NCBI GenBank assembly: GCA_021784255.1
Contig: JAJXSZ010000102.1
Location: 1 to 9,404, forward strand
DNA: 9,404 nucleotides
Direction: 5' to 3'
Origin: Pseudomonadota bacterium
Lineage (GTDB): Bacteria > Pseudomonadota > Alphaproteobacteria > Acetobacterales > Acetobacteraceae
In this document: one piece after another, positions 1 to 7,265 of the stretch
Layout: each line of letters opens with the position of its first letter
Numbering within the stretch: position 1 is the stretch's first letter
The notes under the pieces: model-generated
What the model was told of the DNA's origin: nothing
The model's input: only the letters and a program-made list of their open reading frames with translations
Databases searched by the model: none
Position numbers and translations under genes: made by a program

Positions 1-894
1 GCGCGTGGTGCCGACGATGAGCGCCACGCGACGTTCGACCGCACCGCGCACCGCGGCGGCGATGAACGCGCCCGTGCCTGCCAGCGCATCGAACACCGGC
101 AGGAATGGCGGACGGACATCGGCGAATGCTGCGATGGACCTCGCGAGCTGTAGCTGCGCGGCGATCAGCGCCGGAACCGGCAGCGTGCGCAGCTCCTTCG
201 GCGTCACGTTCGCGAACTCCGCAAGGCGTACCCCGTATTCCGCTGCGGTCGCCACCGGCAGCGGTGACATCGTCGGCGGCGCGCTCTGCAGGATGGCGCG
301 ATGGAAAAGGCCTTTCGCCTCCTCCATTGCGAGCAGACACATGATGGCGTGCGCGCCAGCGGACTGGCCGAGGACGGTGACGCGTCCAGGATCGCCGCCG
401 AACGCGACGATATGCGCGTGCACAAAGCGCAGTGCCGCCAGCATGTCATGGAGTCCGTTATTGGCTTCCGCGACCGGCGGCAGGTGCAGCCAACCAAGCG
501 CGCCGAGCCGGTAGTTGACGCCGACGACGACGCAATCCCCGTCGCGCGCCAGCGTTGCGCCATCGTACCAGTCGAGCGACCCGGCGCCGGAGAGATAGGC
601 ACCGCCATGCAGAACGACGATCACCGGCCTGCTGCCCGCGAGCGCCGGGGTTGCGATGGTCAGCGTGAGGCACGCTTCGTCCTGGTTCAGGTCGTAGTCG
701 CCCATCGCGGCGCGCAGGCGGCTCGGTGGCTGCGGCGGGATCGGCGCATGTGTCAGCGCCTCCGCTGGCACCGACGTGACTGGCTCCGGCCGCCCGAAGC
801 GCGGCGCCCTCGCGTAGGGCAGGCCCCGAAACCGGATAACGCCATCGCCAGGGAGGCCGCGCACGTCGCCCAAGGCTGTTTTCGCGACCGTCAT
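1..894 (-). CDS. Type-B carboxylesterase, second of a tandem pair (C-terminus cut by left window edge)
   Basis: This frame is open from position 894 to the window edge with no stop, giving 298 visible codons; the C-terminus is missing. It encodes an alpha/beta-hydrolase of the carboxylesterase/para-nitrobenzyl-esterase family, which hydrolyses carboxyl esters and sometimes amides or carbamates. Visible motifs are the oxyanion-hole HGGAY (residues 96-100), NYRLGALGW, the FGGDPGRVTVLGQSAG nucleophile elbow with catalytic Ser at about residue 178, and FHRAILQS. The acidic and histidine members of the triad would lie in the missing part. There is no signal peptide, so it is probably cytoplasmic. 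ATG codons occur at 897 and 894; I chose 894 because the TGGAGGG at 901-907 is then 6 nt away and the N-terminus (MTVAKTALGD) matches that of the preceding paralogue. The start overlaps the previous stop by one base. The N-terminal region is shorter than usual, with the canonical 'PP.G..RF' segment reduced to 'APRFGRPEP'. Family call is secure; substrate unknown. Confidence 0.9.
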   Translation of the reverse strand, partial: MTVAKTALGDVRGLPGDGVIRFRGLPYARAPRFGRPEPVTSVPAEALTHAPIPPQPPSRLRAAMGDYDLNQDEACLTLTIATPALAGSRPVIVVLHGGAYLSGAGSLDWYDGATLARDGDCVVVGVNYRLGALGWLHLPPVAEANNGLHDMLAALRFVHAHIVAFGGDPGRVTVLGQSAGAHAIMCLLAMEEAKGLFHRAILQSAPPTMSPLPVATAAEYGVRLAEFANVTPKELRTLPVPALIAAQLQLARSIAAFADVRPPFLPVFDALAGTGAFIAAAVRGAVERRVALIVGTTR

Positions 895-2336
895 CATCGT
901 CCCTCCACCGAACCGAGTTCGACCACATCGTCGAGATGCATGAGCGGGCGTGCACCCCCGGACCAGGTCGGCCAGTCGAGCCCCTCGCAGGCAGGCGAGA
1001 GATCGCGCACGAAGCCGATCCAGGAGCGCCGCATCCGCGCCGACAGAGCGGCCATCGAGGCGGCCTCGCCACCACGCAGCATCGGCGCACCCCAGGCCTG
1101 GAACGTCCCGAAGACGAAGGGCAGCTCGATACAGTGGCAGGCGCGGAACGGGCTCGCTTGCGGTGCCCAGTCGAAACGATAGGCAAAGAGCTCGCTGCCG
1201 GCAGCCGCGAGCGTCGCTGCAAGCTGCCAGGCGGGGCCGAGGAAGGTGCGCTCGCTGGCGAGATCGGCGAGCAGATCCATCGCAGTCCCGGCCGGGCGCC
1301 GGGCGCGCCAGGCTGCAGGGTCCGCGCCAAGCTCGGCGAAGCGCGCCGCGACCTGCTCCTCCGGCGGATCGCGCATCGCGGGATCGGCGGCGTAGAAGGC
1401 GTGCACCTCCTCGCGCGTGGCCCCTATCAGCACCGGCAAGCCTCGCGCGGCAGCGGCAATTTCGGAGAACAATTCCTGCTGGTGCATCGCCTTCGGCAGC
1501 ACCGGCATAAAGGGCGGGTTGGTTTCGCCGAACCGGGCCATCTGCTTTGCGAGCGCCGACTGCGCCTGCAGCAGCGCCGAAACCGGTGTCGCGCGCAGAC
1601 TAGCCGGCGCGTCCGCACCATCAGGGTCGATGTCGAGCAGGCGCATGAACGCGGACGCGGTTGCCGCCGCTTCCACCTCGGTGAGCGGCGGGCGGCCGAA
1701 ACTGCCGGATTGCACGATCGCGGCGCGGAACAGTGAGCGCGCGTCTGCATCCATAATGAGGCGACCGATGGAGCTAGCGCCGGCGGACTGCCCCGCGACC
1801 GTCACACGCGCGGGATCGCCGCCGAACCCCGCGATATGCGCGCGCACAAAACGCAGCGCCGCGATCTGATCGAGCGACCCGGGATTGGGCTCACCCACCG
1901 TGGGATGCTGCAGATAGCCGAGCGCACCAAGTCTGTAATTGACGCCGACAACGACAAGGTCGCCCTCGCGCGCGAGCGTCGCGCCCTCATACCAGCCGAG
2001 CGACCCGGCGCCACTCTGCCAGGCGCCGCCATGCAGCCAGACCAGCACCGGGCGCGCCTGCGCGTCCGCGGCCGGTGTCCAGATTGTCAGCGTCAGGCAA
2101 TTCTCATCCATCGAGCGCGTGAAATCGCCCATCGCCATGCGCAGGCGCGAAGGGCCCTGCGGCGCGATCGGTCCGTCCGCCGCGGCAGCGCGTAGGCCGT
2201 TCCACGGCCGTACCGGCTCAGGCGCACGGAAACGGCGTTCGCCCGCAGGCGATTCGGCATAGCGCACGCCGCGGAAGACGACGACACCGTTCTCAGCACG
2301 GCCCTCGAGGTCGCCGAGTGCCGTCGCGGCGATCAT
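894..2336 (-). CDS. Type-B carboxylesterase, first of a tandem pair (complete)
   Basis: A 480-residue alpha/beta-hydrolase of the carboxylesterase/para-nitrobenzyl-esterase family, close to the usual bacterial length of about 480-520. Family landmarks in order are VFRGVRYAESPAGERRF near the N-terminus, ENCLTLTIWTP, the oxyanion HGG (102-104), NYRLGALGY, GQSAG with nucleophile Ser at about 184, the GATREE segment with the likely acidic triad residue Glu at about 310, and CHCIELPFVFG with the likely catalytic His at about 400. The histidine is flanked by cysteines where the family usually has Gly after His. No signal peptide is seen. ATGs occur at 2345 (ATGA overlap with the livF stop) and 2336. 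I prefer 2336 because GGAGGG at 2346-2351 abuts the first ATG but is 9 nt from the second, and the resulting N-terminus aligns with the paralogue. The open frame continues to 2720, but that part is a shadow of livF. Substrate is unknown; in this operon an ester, amide or carbamate of an aromatic acid is plausible (inference). Confidence 0.93.
   Translation of the reverse strand: MIAATALGDLEGRAENGVVVFRGVRYAESPAGERRFRAPEPVRPWNGLRAAAADGPIAPQGPSRLRMAMGDFTRSMDENCLTLTIWTPAADAQARPVLVWLHGGAWQSGAGSLGWYEGATLAREGDLVVVGVNYRLGALGYLQHPTVGEPNPGSLDQIAALRFVRAHIAGFGGDPARVTVAGQSAGASSIGRLIMDADARSLFRAAIVQSGSFGRPPLTEVEAAATASAFMRLLDIDPDGADAPASLRATPVSALLQAQSALAKQMARFGETNPPFMPVLPKAMHQQELFSEIAAAARGLPVLIGATREEVHAFYAADPAMRDPPEEQVAARFAELGADPAAWRARRPAGTAMDLLADLASERTFLGPAWQLAATLAAAGSELFAYRFDWAPQASPFRACHCIELPFVFGTFQAWGAPMLRGGEAASMAALSARMRRSWIGFVRDLSPACEGLDWPTWSGGARPLMHLDDVVELGSVEGR
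901..907 (-). promoter_or_regulatory. Ribosome binding site of the second esterase
   Basis: TGGAGGG on the minus strand lies inside the 3' end of the preceding esterase gene. It is 3 nt from the ATG at 897 and 6 nt from the in-frame ATG at 894. The spacing favours 894 as the true start. Confidence 0.6.
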
Positions 2337-2341
2337 GCGTG

Positions 2342-3048
<707 letters not shown>

Positions 3049-3052
<4 letters not shown>

Positions 3053-3795
3053 GCTTCCTCGCCCAGATAGGCTGCGCGCACCACAGGATCGGCGCGGATC
3101 GCCGCGGGGTCGCCGCTCGCGATCACCTGGCCGGAGACGAGCACGCTGACGCGGTCGGCGAGCGCGAACACCGCCTCCATGTCGTGCTCCACGAGCAGCA
3201 TCGTCAGGCCCCCCCTAAGCCCGAGCAGCGTGCGCGTCATCGCCTGCGATTCGACCGGACCGAGCCCGGCCATCGGCTCGTCAAGCAACAGCAGTCGCGC
3301 CCCGGTCGCCAGCGCCATCGCCAGTTCCAGCAGGCGCTGCTCGCCATGGGCGAGATCCTCTGCCATCACGTCCGCGCGCCCCTCGAGCCCGACGCGCGCC
3401 AGCATCGCGGCCGCCTCCTCGCGCAGCGCCGTCTCCCGCCGCACGGCGGCAAAGAAGCGAAAGACCTGGCCCGAGCGCACCAGCAGCACCGTCATCACGT
3501 TTTCGAGCGTGGTGAAGCGGGGCAGGATCGACGTCACCTGAAAGGAGCGCGTGAGGCCGAGGCGCACGCGCCGTTGCACCGGCAGGCGCGCGATCTCCTG
3601 TCCGGCGAAACGGATCGATCCGGCATCGGGACGGATTTCTCCGGCAAGCTGGCCGATCGCCGTGGTCTTGCCCGCGCCGTTGGGGCCGATCAGCGCGTGC
3701 ACCTCGCCTTCCGCGACGTCGAGACTAAACTGGGCACTGGCGAGGAGCCCGCCAAAACGTTTGATCAGCCCACGCGCCTCGAGCAACGCGCTCAT
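3049..3795 (-). CDS. livG: Branched-chain amino acid-type ABC transporter ATP-binding protein LivG
   Basis: A 248-residue ATPase partner of LivF. Walker A is GPNGAGKTT (37-45), and the Q-loop sits in LTRSFQVTSIL (Gln about 86). The signature motif is LAHGEQR (148-154), Walker B is LLLLDEP (168-174), the D-loop region is AGLGP, and the switch histidine is in LVEHDM (His 204). The segment 'RSFQ..........TLENV' and the C-terminal 'ADRVSVLVSGQVIASGDP' are typical of LivG. The signature LAHGEQ departs from LSGGQ; LivG proteins often have LSYG, so this is a modest variation. The start is ATG at 3795, giving an ATGA overlap with the livM stop. The open frame runs on to 3906, but those 37 Arg/Ala/Gly-rich codons overlap livM and resemble no LivG N-terminus. 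The four-base overlaps on both sides suggest translational coupling, which would keep the two ATPases in balance. Confidence 0.95.
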
Positions 3796-4778
3796 CCTTG
3801 CCGCCCGTCGCCCGCGCCGCCCAGCACGCCCCACAAGCCGCGGCGCGCCACCAGCACCACGGCAACGAGGATCGGCCCGAGCACGATCATCCAGTGCTCG
3901 GTCCATTGCGACAGCACCGATTGCAACCCCACGAAGGCGATCGCGCCGTAGACCGCGCCATAAAGCGAGCCGACGCCACCGAGCACGACCATGACCAGCA
4001 GGTCCCCCGACATCGTCCAGTGAAGCGCGTCCGGGCTCACATAGCGCAGCAAATTGGCGTCCAGCGCGCCGGCGAAACCGGCGCCCGCGCCGGCGATGGC
4101 GAAGGCGACCAGGCGCACGCGATAGGATGCGATTCCGACCGCGGCCATGCGCCGCTCGTTCTGCCGCAATCCCTCCAGCACCATGCCGAAGCGGCTGCGG
4201 ACCAGGCGGCGGAACACGACGACCACCAGAACCAGCGCCGCGACACAGACGTAATAGAACTGAGTGTCGCTGCCAGGGTCGATACCAGCCAGCGTGTTGC
4301 GGCTGTCGAACCCCATGCCATCAGTGCCGCCATAGACCTTCAGCGATACGAACAGGAAATACAGCATCTGCGCAAAGGCCAGCGTGATCATGATGAAAGA
4401 GACGCCGGCCGTGCGCAGTGACAGCGCGCCGATGGCCAGGGAGGCGATTGCGCAGACCCCAATCGCGGCCGGCCAGACGATCCAGGCCTGCGTCGATCCC
4501 GGCACGAGACCGAGAAAGCGTGACTGGTCCGCGGCATGGAAGGCGAAAATGCCAACAACATATGCGCCGAGCCCGAAGAAGCCCGCGTGCCCGAAGGAGG
4601 GCAGCCCCGCATAGCCGATCAGCAGGTCGAGGCTCGCGGCGGCGATCGCGTAGATCACGACCTGGCTGCCCAGCGTCACCAGGTATGGCATGCTCATCGC
4701 CGTGGCCAGCGTCGGCAGGGCGAGCAGAAGGGCCAGCGTGGCAAGCAGCACCACCGCCTGGCGCCGCGTATCAACCAT
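3792..4778 (-). CDS. livM: Branched-chain amino acid-type ABC transporter permease LivM
   Basis: A 328-residue polytopic inner-membrane permease that would pair with LivH. Hydrophobic segments start at about residues 8-28 and recur along the protein. LivM landmarks are GYAGLPSFGHAGFFGLGAY (55-73), LRTAGVSFIMITLAFAQM (121-138), YGGTDGM (149-155) and the cytoplasmic coupling loop GLRQNERRMAAVGI (203-216). The permease ending contains VMVVLGGVGSLYGAVYGA (about 262-279). Length is normal for the family. It starts at ATG 4778, overlapping the livH stop by 8 nt, and ends in an ATGA overlap with livG. No good Shine-Dalgarno is visible, so it probably depends on coupling to livH translation. Substrate cannot be read from the sequence. 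Confidence 0.95.
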   Translation of the reverse strand: MVDTRRQAVVLLATLALLLALPTLATAMSMPYLVTLGSQVVIYAIAAASLDLLIGYAGLPSFGHAGFFGLGAYVVGIFAFHAADQSRFLGLVPGSTQAWIVWPAAIGVCAIASLAIGALSLRTAGVSFIMITLAFAQMLYFLFVSLKVYGGTDGMGFDSRNTLAGIDPGSDTQFYYVCVAALVLVVVVFRRLVRSRFGMVLEGLRQNERRMAAVGIASYRVRLVAFAIAGAGAGFAGALDANLLRYVSPDALHWTMSGDLLVMVVLGGVGSLYGAVYGAIAFVGLQSVLSQWTEHWMIVLGPILVAVVLVARRGLWGVLGGAGDGRQG

Positions 4779-5685
4779 GGGCCGGGAACAGCCCGCGTGG
4801 GCGCACCAGCAGCACCACCGCCATCAGAATGAAGATCGCCATCGAGGAAAGGCCGCCCGCGAGCTGGTCCGCGGTGCTCGCGTGCATCAGCCCCTGCAGC
4901 AGCGTCGGCAGATAGGCTCGCGTCAGTGTGTCGACCATGCCAACCAGCATCGCGCCCGCGAGCGCGCCGCGTACGGAGCCGACTCCGCCAACGACGATGA
5001 CCACGAAGGTGGTGATGAGAATGCTGTCGCCCATGCCGACCTGCACGGAAAGGATCGGCCCGGTGAGCAGGCCGGCGAGGCCCGCGAGCATCGCGCCTAG
5101 ACCGAACACCGCCGTGTAGAGCAGCGCAATATTCACCCCCAGCGCGCGGACCATCTCGCGGTTTGTCGCCCCCGCGCGTACCAGCATGCCGAGACGGGTA
5201 TGTCCGATCAGCCACCACAGCGCGGCCGCTGCGACGACGCCCACGACGATGATCGTGAGCCGGAACACAGGATAGGGCACACCCGGGACGATATCGACCG
5301 AGCCGCGCAGAACGGCCGGCACCGAGGCCAGCAGCGGTGTCCGGCCGAACAGGATCGCCATCAGCTCGTCAAAGAACATGATGAGCCCGAACGTGGCGAG
5401 CACCTGGTCCATATGCGACCGCGCATAGAGATGGCGAATCACCCCCATCTCCACGGCGATGCCGGCCGCCGCCGCCGCCGCGAGCCCCGCGGGCACGGCT
5501 AGCAGGAAGGATCCGGTGCGATCCCCGACCCATGCCGCGGCGAAGGCGCCGATCATGAAGAACGAGCCGTGCGCGAGGTTGATGAGTCCCATGATGCCGA
5601 ACACGAGCGTCAACCCCGCCGCCATCAGGAACAGCATCACCCCGAGTTGCAGCCCGTTGAGCAGCTGTTCGGCAAGAAGTGTCAC
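4771..5685 (-). CDS. livH: Branched-chain amino acid-type ABC transporter permease LivH
   Basis: A 304-residue polytopic permease of the LivH family. Characteristic segments are the N-terminal NGLQLGVMLFLMAAGLTLVFGIMGLINLAHG (split over about 10-40, including the family's N.AHG), VLATFGLIMFF (95-105) and the coupling loop RAGATNREMVRALGVN (170-185). A GGVGSVRGALAGAMLVG block (233-249) and a terminal LLVRPRGLF also match the family. A run of alanines at about 68-74 is encoded by a short GCC/GGC repeat near 5461-5482. The start is GTG at 5685, 10 nt after the dioxygenase stop; only a weak AGG lies upstream, so translation is probably coupled. No periplasmic substrate-binding protein gene is found in the window, so it must lie elsewhere, perhaps further along the operon. 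Cargo is inferred to be the aromatic substrate of the neighbouring enzymes, not proven. Confidence 0.95.
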   Translation of the reverse strand: MTLLAEQLLNGLQLGVMLFLMAAGLTLVFGIMGLINLAHGSFFMIGAFAAAWVGDRTGSFLLAVPAGLAAAAAAGIAVEMGVIRHLYARSHMDQVLATFGLIMFFDELMAILFGRTPLLASVPAVLRGSVDIVPGVPYPVFRLTIIVVGVVAAAALWWLIGHTRLGMLVRAGATNREMVRALGVNIALLYTAVFGLGAMLAGLAGLLTGPILSVQVGMGDSILITTFVVIVVGGVGSVRGALAGAMLVGMVDTLTRAYLPTLLQGLMHASTADQLAGGLSSMAIFILMAVVLLVRPRGLFPAHG

Positions 5686-5695
5686 AGGTGAGAGC

Positions 5696-6250
5696 CTACA
5701 GACTCACCCAACCCCGCGGCGGTATCTTGCCGGGATGCACGGCGCCGCAATGGCGGCATGTGCGTGCCTTCTCGTCGGCGTAGAAAGCCTCGTAGAGCGG
5801 CGGCAGGTCCTTCACGATGTCCTTCACCGGCACCTCGATGCGGTGCACGAGCCCGCCGCAGGAGAAGCAGTACCACTCGAACCCGTCGCGATGCTCCGGC
5901 TGGCGCGCCCCTTCCACCACCAGCCCAACGGAACCGGGTACGGGGCGCTGCGGCGAGTGGCGCACATGCGGCGGCAGCATCAGCACATCGCCCTCGTGCA
6001 CCACGACGTCGTCGATTCGGCCCTCCTGGGCGATCTTTAGCACCATGTCGCCCTTGAGCTGGTAAAAGAACTCCTCGCAGGGATCGTCATGGAAATCGAC
6101 GCGCTGATTCGGCCCGCCGACGACCATGACCACCATGGCAGCGTCCTGGTAGAGCAACCTGTTGCCGACCGGCGGCTTCAGAAGATGCTGGTTCTCGGCG
6201 ATCCATGTCTGGAAGTTGAACGGCTTGCGCGTGAGCGTCGGGTTGGCCAT
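5696..6250 (-). CDS. nbaC: 3-hydroxyanthranilate 3,4-dioxygenase
   Basis: A 184-residue cupin dioxygenase that opens the ring of 3-hydroxyanthranilate with O2 to give 2-amino-3-carboxymuconate semialdehyde. Residues can be aligned one-to-one with the structurally characterised Cupriavidus enzyme at a constant offset of +3. The Fe(II) ligands are His54, Glu60 and His98, and the substrate-binding residues are Arg50, Arg102 and Glu113. The second, rubredoxin-like metal site is Cys128, Cys131, Cys165 and Cys168, which is typical of bacterial enzymes and absent from animal ones. Sequence landmarks are HDDPCEEFFYQLKGDMVLKI, LPPHVRHSPQRP and CRHCG. It is probably cytoplasmic, as no signal peptide is seen. 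The start ATG at 6250 is supported by AGGGAGGA at 6258-6265, 7 nt upstream. Known contexts are tryptophan/kynurenine and 2-nitrobenzoate catabolism. Here its neighbours differ from both, so the physiological substrate could be a substituted 3-hydroxyanthranilate. Confidence 0.97.
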   Translation of the reverse strand: MANPTLTRKPFNFQTWIAENQHLLKPPVGNRLLYQDAAMVVMVVGGPNQRVDFHDDPCEEFFYQLKGDMVLKIAQEGRIDDVVVHEGDVLMLPPHVRHSPQRPVPGSVGLVVEGARQPEHRDGFEWYCFSCGGLVHRIEVPVKDIVKDLPPLYEAFYADEKARTCRHCGAVHPGKIPPRGWVSL

Positions 6251-6257
6251 CGGTTTT

Positions 6258-6265
6258 TCCTCCCT
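6258..6265 (-). promoter_or_regulatory. Strong ribosome binding site of the dioxygenase gene
   Basis: AGGGAGGA on the minus strand, 7 nt before the ATG at 6250. It lies in the 33-nt gap after the DapA-fold gene, the widest intergenic space in the window. I see no inverted repeat or promoter-like element in that gap. Confidence 0.8.
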
Positions 6266-6283
6266 GTTCGTTCCGCAGCACGA

Positions 6284-7261
6284 TCATTCCGCGGCGTGAC
6301 GCCGTGGTGCGCGCAGTCCGCACGCGGCAAAGGCAGCGCACGTCGCGGCACGCTCAGCCTCGGTCAGCTCAAGCATCGGCGGGCGCACCGCGCCTCCCGT
6401 CTGGCCCAGCAGCGTCTGCCAGTATTTCTGGTGCGCCTGCGGCTTTCCACCCGGCCGACTTTGCCTAAGCGCCAGGCGCACCGGATCGAGGCTGTCGCGC
6501 ACCCGCCGCGCCGCCGCGCCGTCGCCCGCGAAAGCGAAGTCCGTGTACTCGCGCATCCGCCGGTCCTGTGCTGTCTGCATCAGGTAGGGCGGGCTGGAGC
6601 AGAGATAGACCTGCCAGTGCAGCTCCAGGATGTTGTCTAGCCATTCGACTTCCGACGCAGTGCTGACGATGAGCTTGTCCCCGGCAAGATGCGTGAGCCT
6701 CGCGTACATCTCGCGCGGCACGCTGTACTTGATGGCGACAATGTTGGGCAGCTTCGCCAGCTCGGCGCAGAGCTCCGGCGACATCAGGTAGCCGCTGTCG
6801 GGATGGCTCCACAGCGCGATGCCGATATCAAGCGCCTCGCTCAGACGTCGGTAATAGGCGAGCAGAACCTCCTCCCGCTCCTCGACGAAATTCAGCACCG
6901 GCGCGTGGATGACGATGAAATCGGCGCCATGCTTCTGCGCGTGCTCGGCCAGCTCGATCACCACATCCATGTTCTGGTCGGAACAGGACATTATGGTGCC
7001 GATGCGACCCGCACTGGCGGCAACCGCGACGTCGAACAGACATTTTCGTTCTTCAACCGACATGGAAAAGAACTCGCCCTGCTTGCCGCCGACGAACACG
7101 CCATCGATGCCGAGCGCGCCGCCCCAATGTCGCAAGTTGGCGGCAAACCCATCCTCGTCAAGCGACAGGTCCGCGCGAAACGGCGTCAGTGCCGCGGCCC
7201 AGATACCGCGCAGGTTTTCGCGGGCATAGGCCTTGGCGTCGGCTCGACTGTACTGGCTCAT
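6284..7261 (-). CDS. Dihydrodipicolinate synthase/N-acetylneuraminate lyase-family enzyme (atypical active site)
   Basis: A 325-residue class I aldolase-fold protein. Family members form a Schiff base between a lysine and a 2-oxo acid, and act as aldolases, hydratase-aldolases or dehydratases. The Schiff-base lysine is clear in NIVAIKYS (Lys178), and the N-terminal GIWAAALTPF and GGKQGEFFSMS match the barrel start and the GxxGE loop. Three usual landmarks have changed: the Thr-Thr of GTTGE is Lys-Gln (60-61), the Pro-Tyr-Tyr strand is Pro-Val-Leu (121-123), and the DapA arginine region NVPSRTG reads SHPDSGY (152-158). It is therefore unlikely to make dihydrodipicolinate. The protein is longer than DapA (about 292), with extra N- and C-terminal residues. 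The start ATG at 7261 has GAGGAAGGA 7 nt upstream and lies 4 nt after the upstream stop; an ATG at 7294 would overlap the hydroxylase gene and lacks such support. A role in cleaving or hydrating a ring-fission product is inference. Confidence 0.88.
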   Translation of the reverse strand: MSQYSRADAKAYARENLRGIWAAALTPFRADLSLDEDGFAANLRHWGGALGIDGVFVGGKQGEFFSMSVEERKCLFDVAVAASAGRIGTIMSCSDQNMDVVIELAEHAQKHGADFIVIHAPVLNFVEEREEVLLAYYRRLSEALDIGIALWSHPDSGYLMSPELCAELAKLPNIVAIKYSVPREMYARLTHLAGDKLIVSTASEVEWLDNILELHWQVYLCSSPPYLMQTAQDRRMREYTDFAFAGDGAAARRVRDSLDPVRLALRQSRPGGKPQAHQKYWQTLLGQTGGAVRPPMLELTEAERAATCAAFAACGLRAPRRHAAE

Positions 7262-7265
7262 GCTC

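Noticed and set aside
1..894. Possible frameshift or pseudogene, because no closed open frame covers the left esterase
   Set aside because: Codon-by-codon translation from 894 to base 1 has no stop and shows all expected motifs. The gene is simply cut by the window edge.
301..1182. Long plus-strand open frame of 293 codons, and similar plus-strand frames at 936-1736, 2318-3070, 3184-3951 and 7608-8768
   Set aside because: They are antisense to well-supported minus-strand genes. Their composition is Arg/Ala/Gln/His-rich with no recognisable motif, as expected for shadow frames in GC-rich DNA.
458..1330. Minus-strand open frame of 290 codons in another frame across the two esterases
   Set aside because: It overlaps the esterase reading frames that carry HGG, GQSAG and CHCIELPFVFG. 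Its own translation is low-complexity and motif-free.
3796..3906. N-terminal extension of LivG by 37 codons
   Set aside because: It overlaps the livM 3' end and does not resemble a LivG N-terminus. The ATGA junction at 3795 gives a normal start.
5461..5482. GCC/GGC short repeat as a possible microsatellite
   Set aside because: It encodes an alanine-rich part of a LivH membrane segment and is too short and ordinary in GC-rich coding DNA to mean more.
6284..7261. Annotation as genuine dihydrodipicolinate synthase (dapA, lysine biosynthesis)
   Set aside because: The Thr-Thr, Tyr and Arg positions required for DHDPS are missing, and the context is catabolic.
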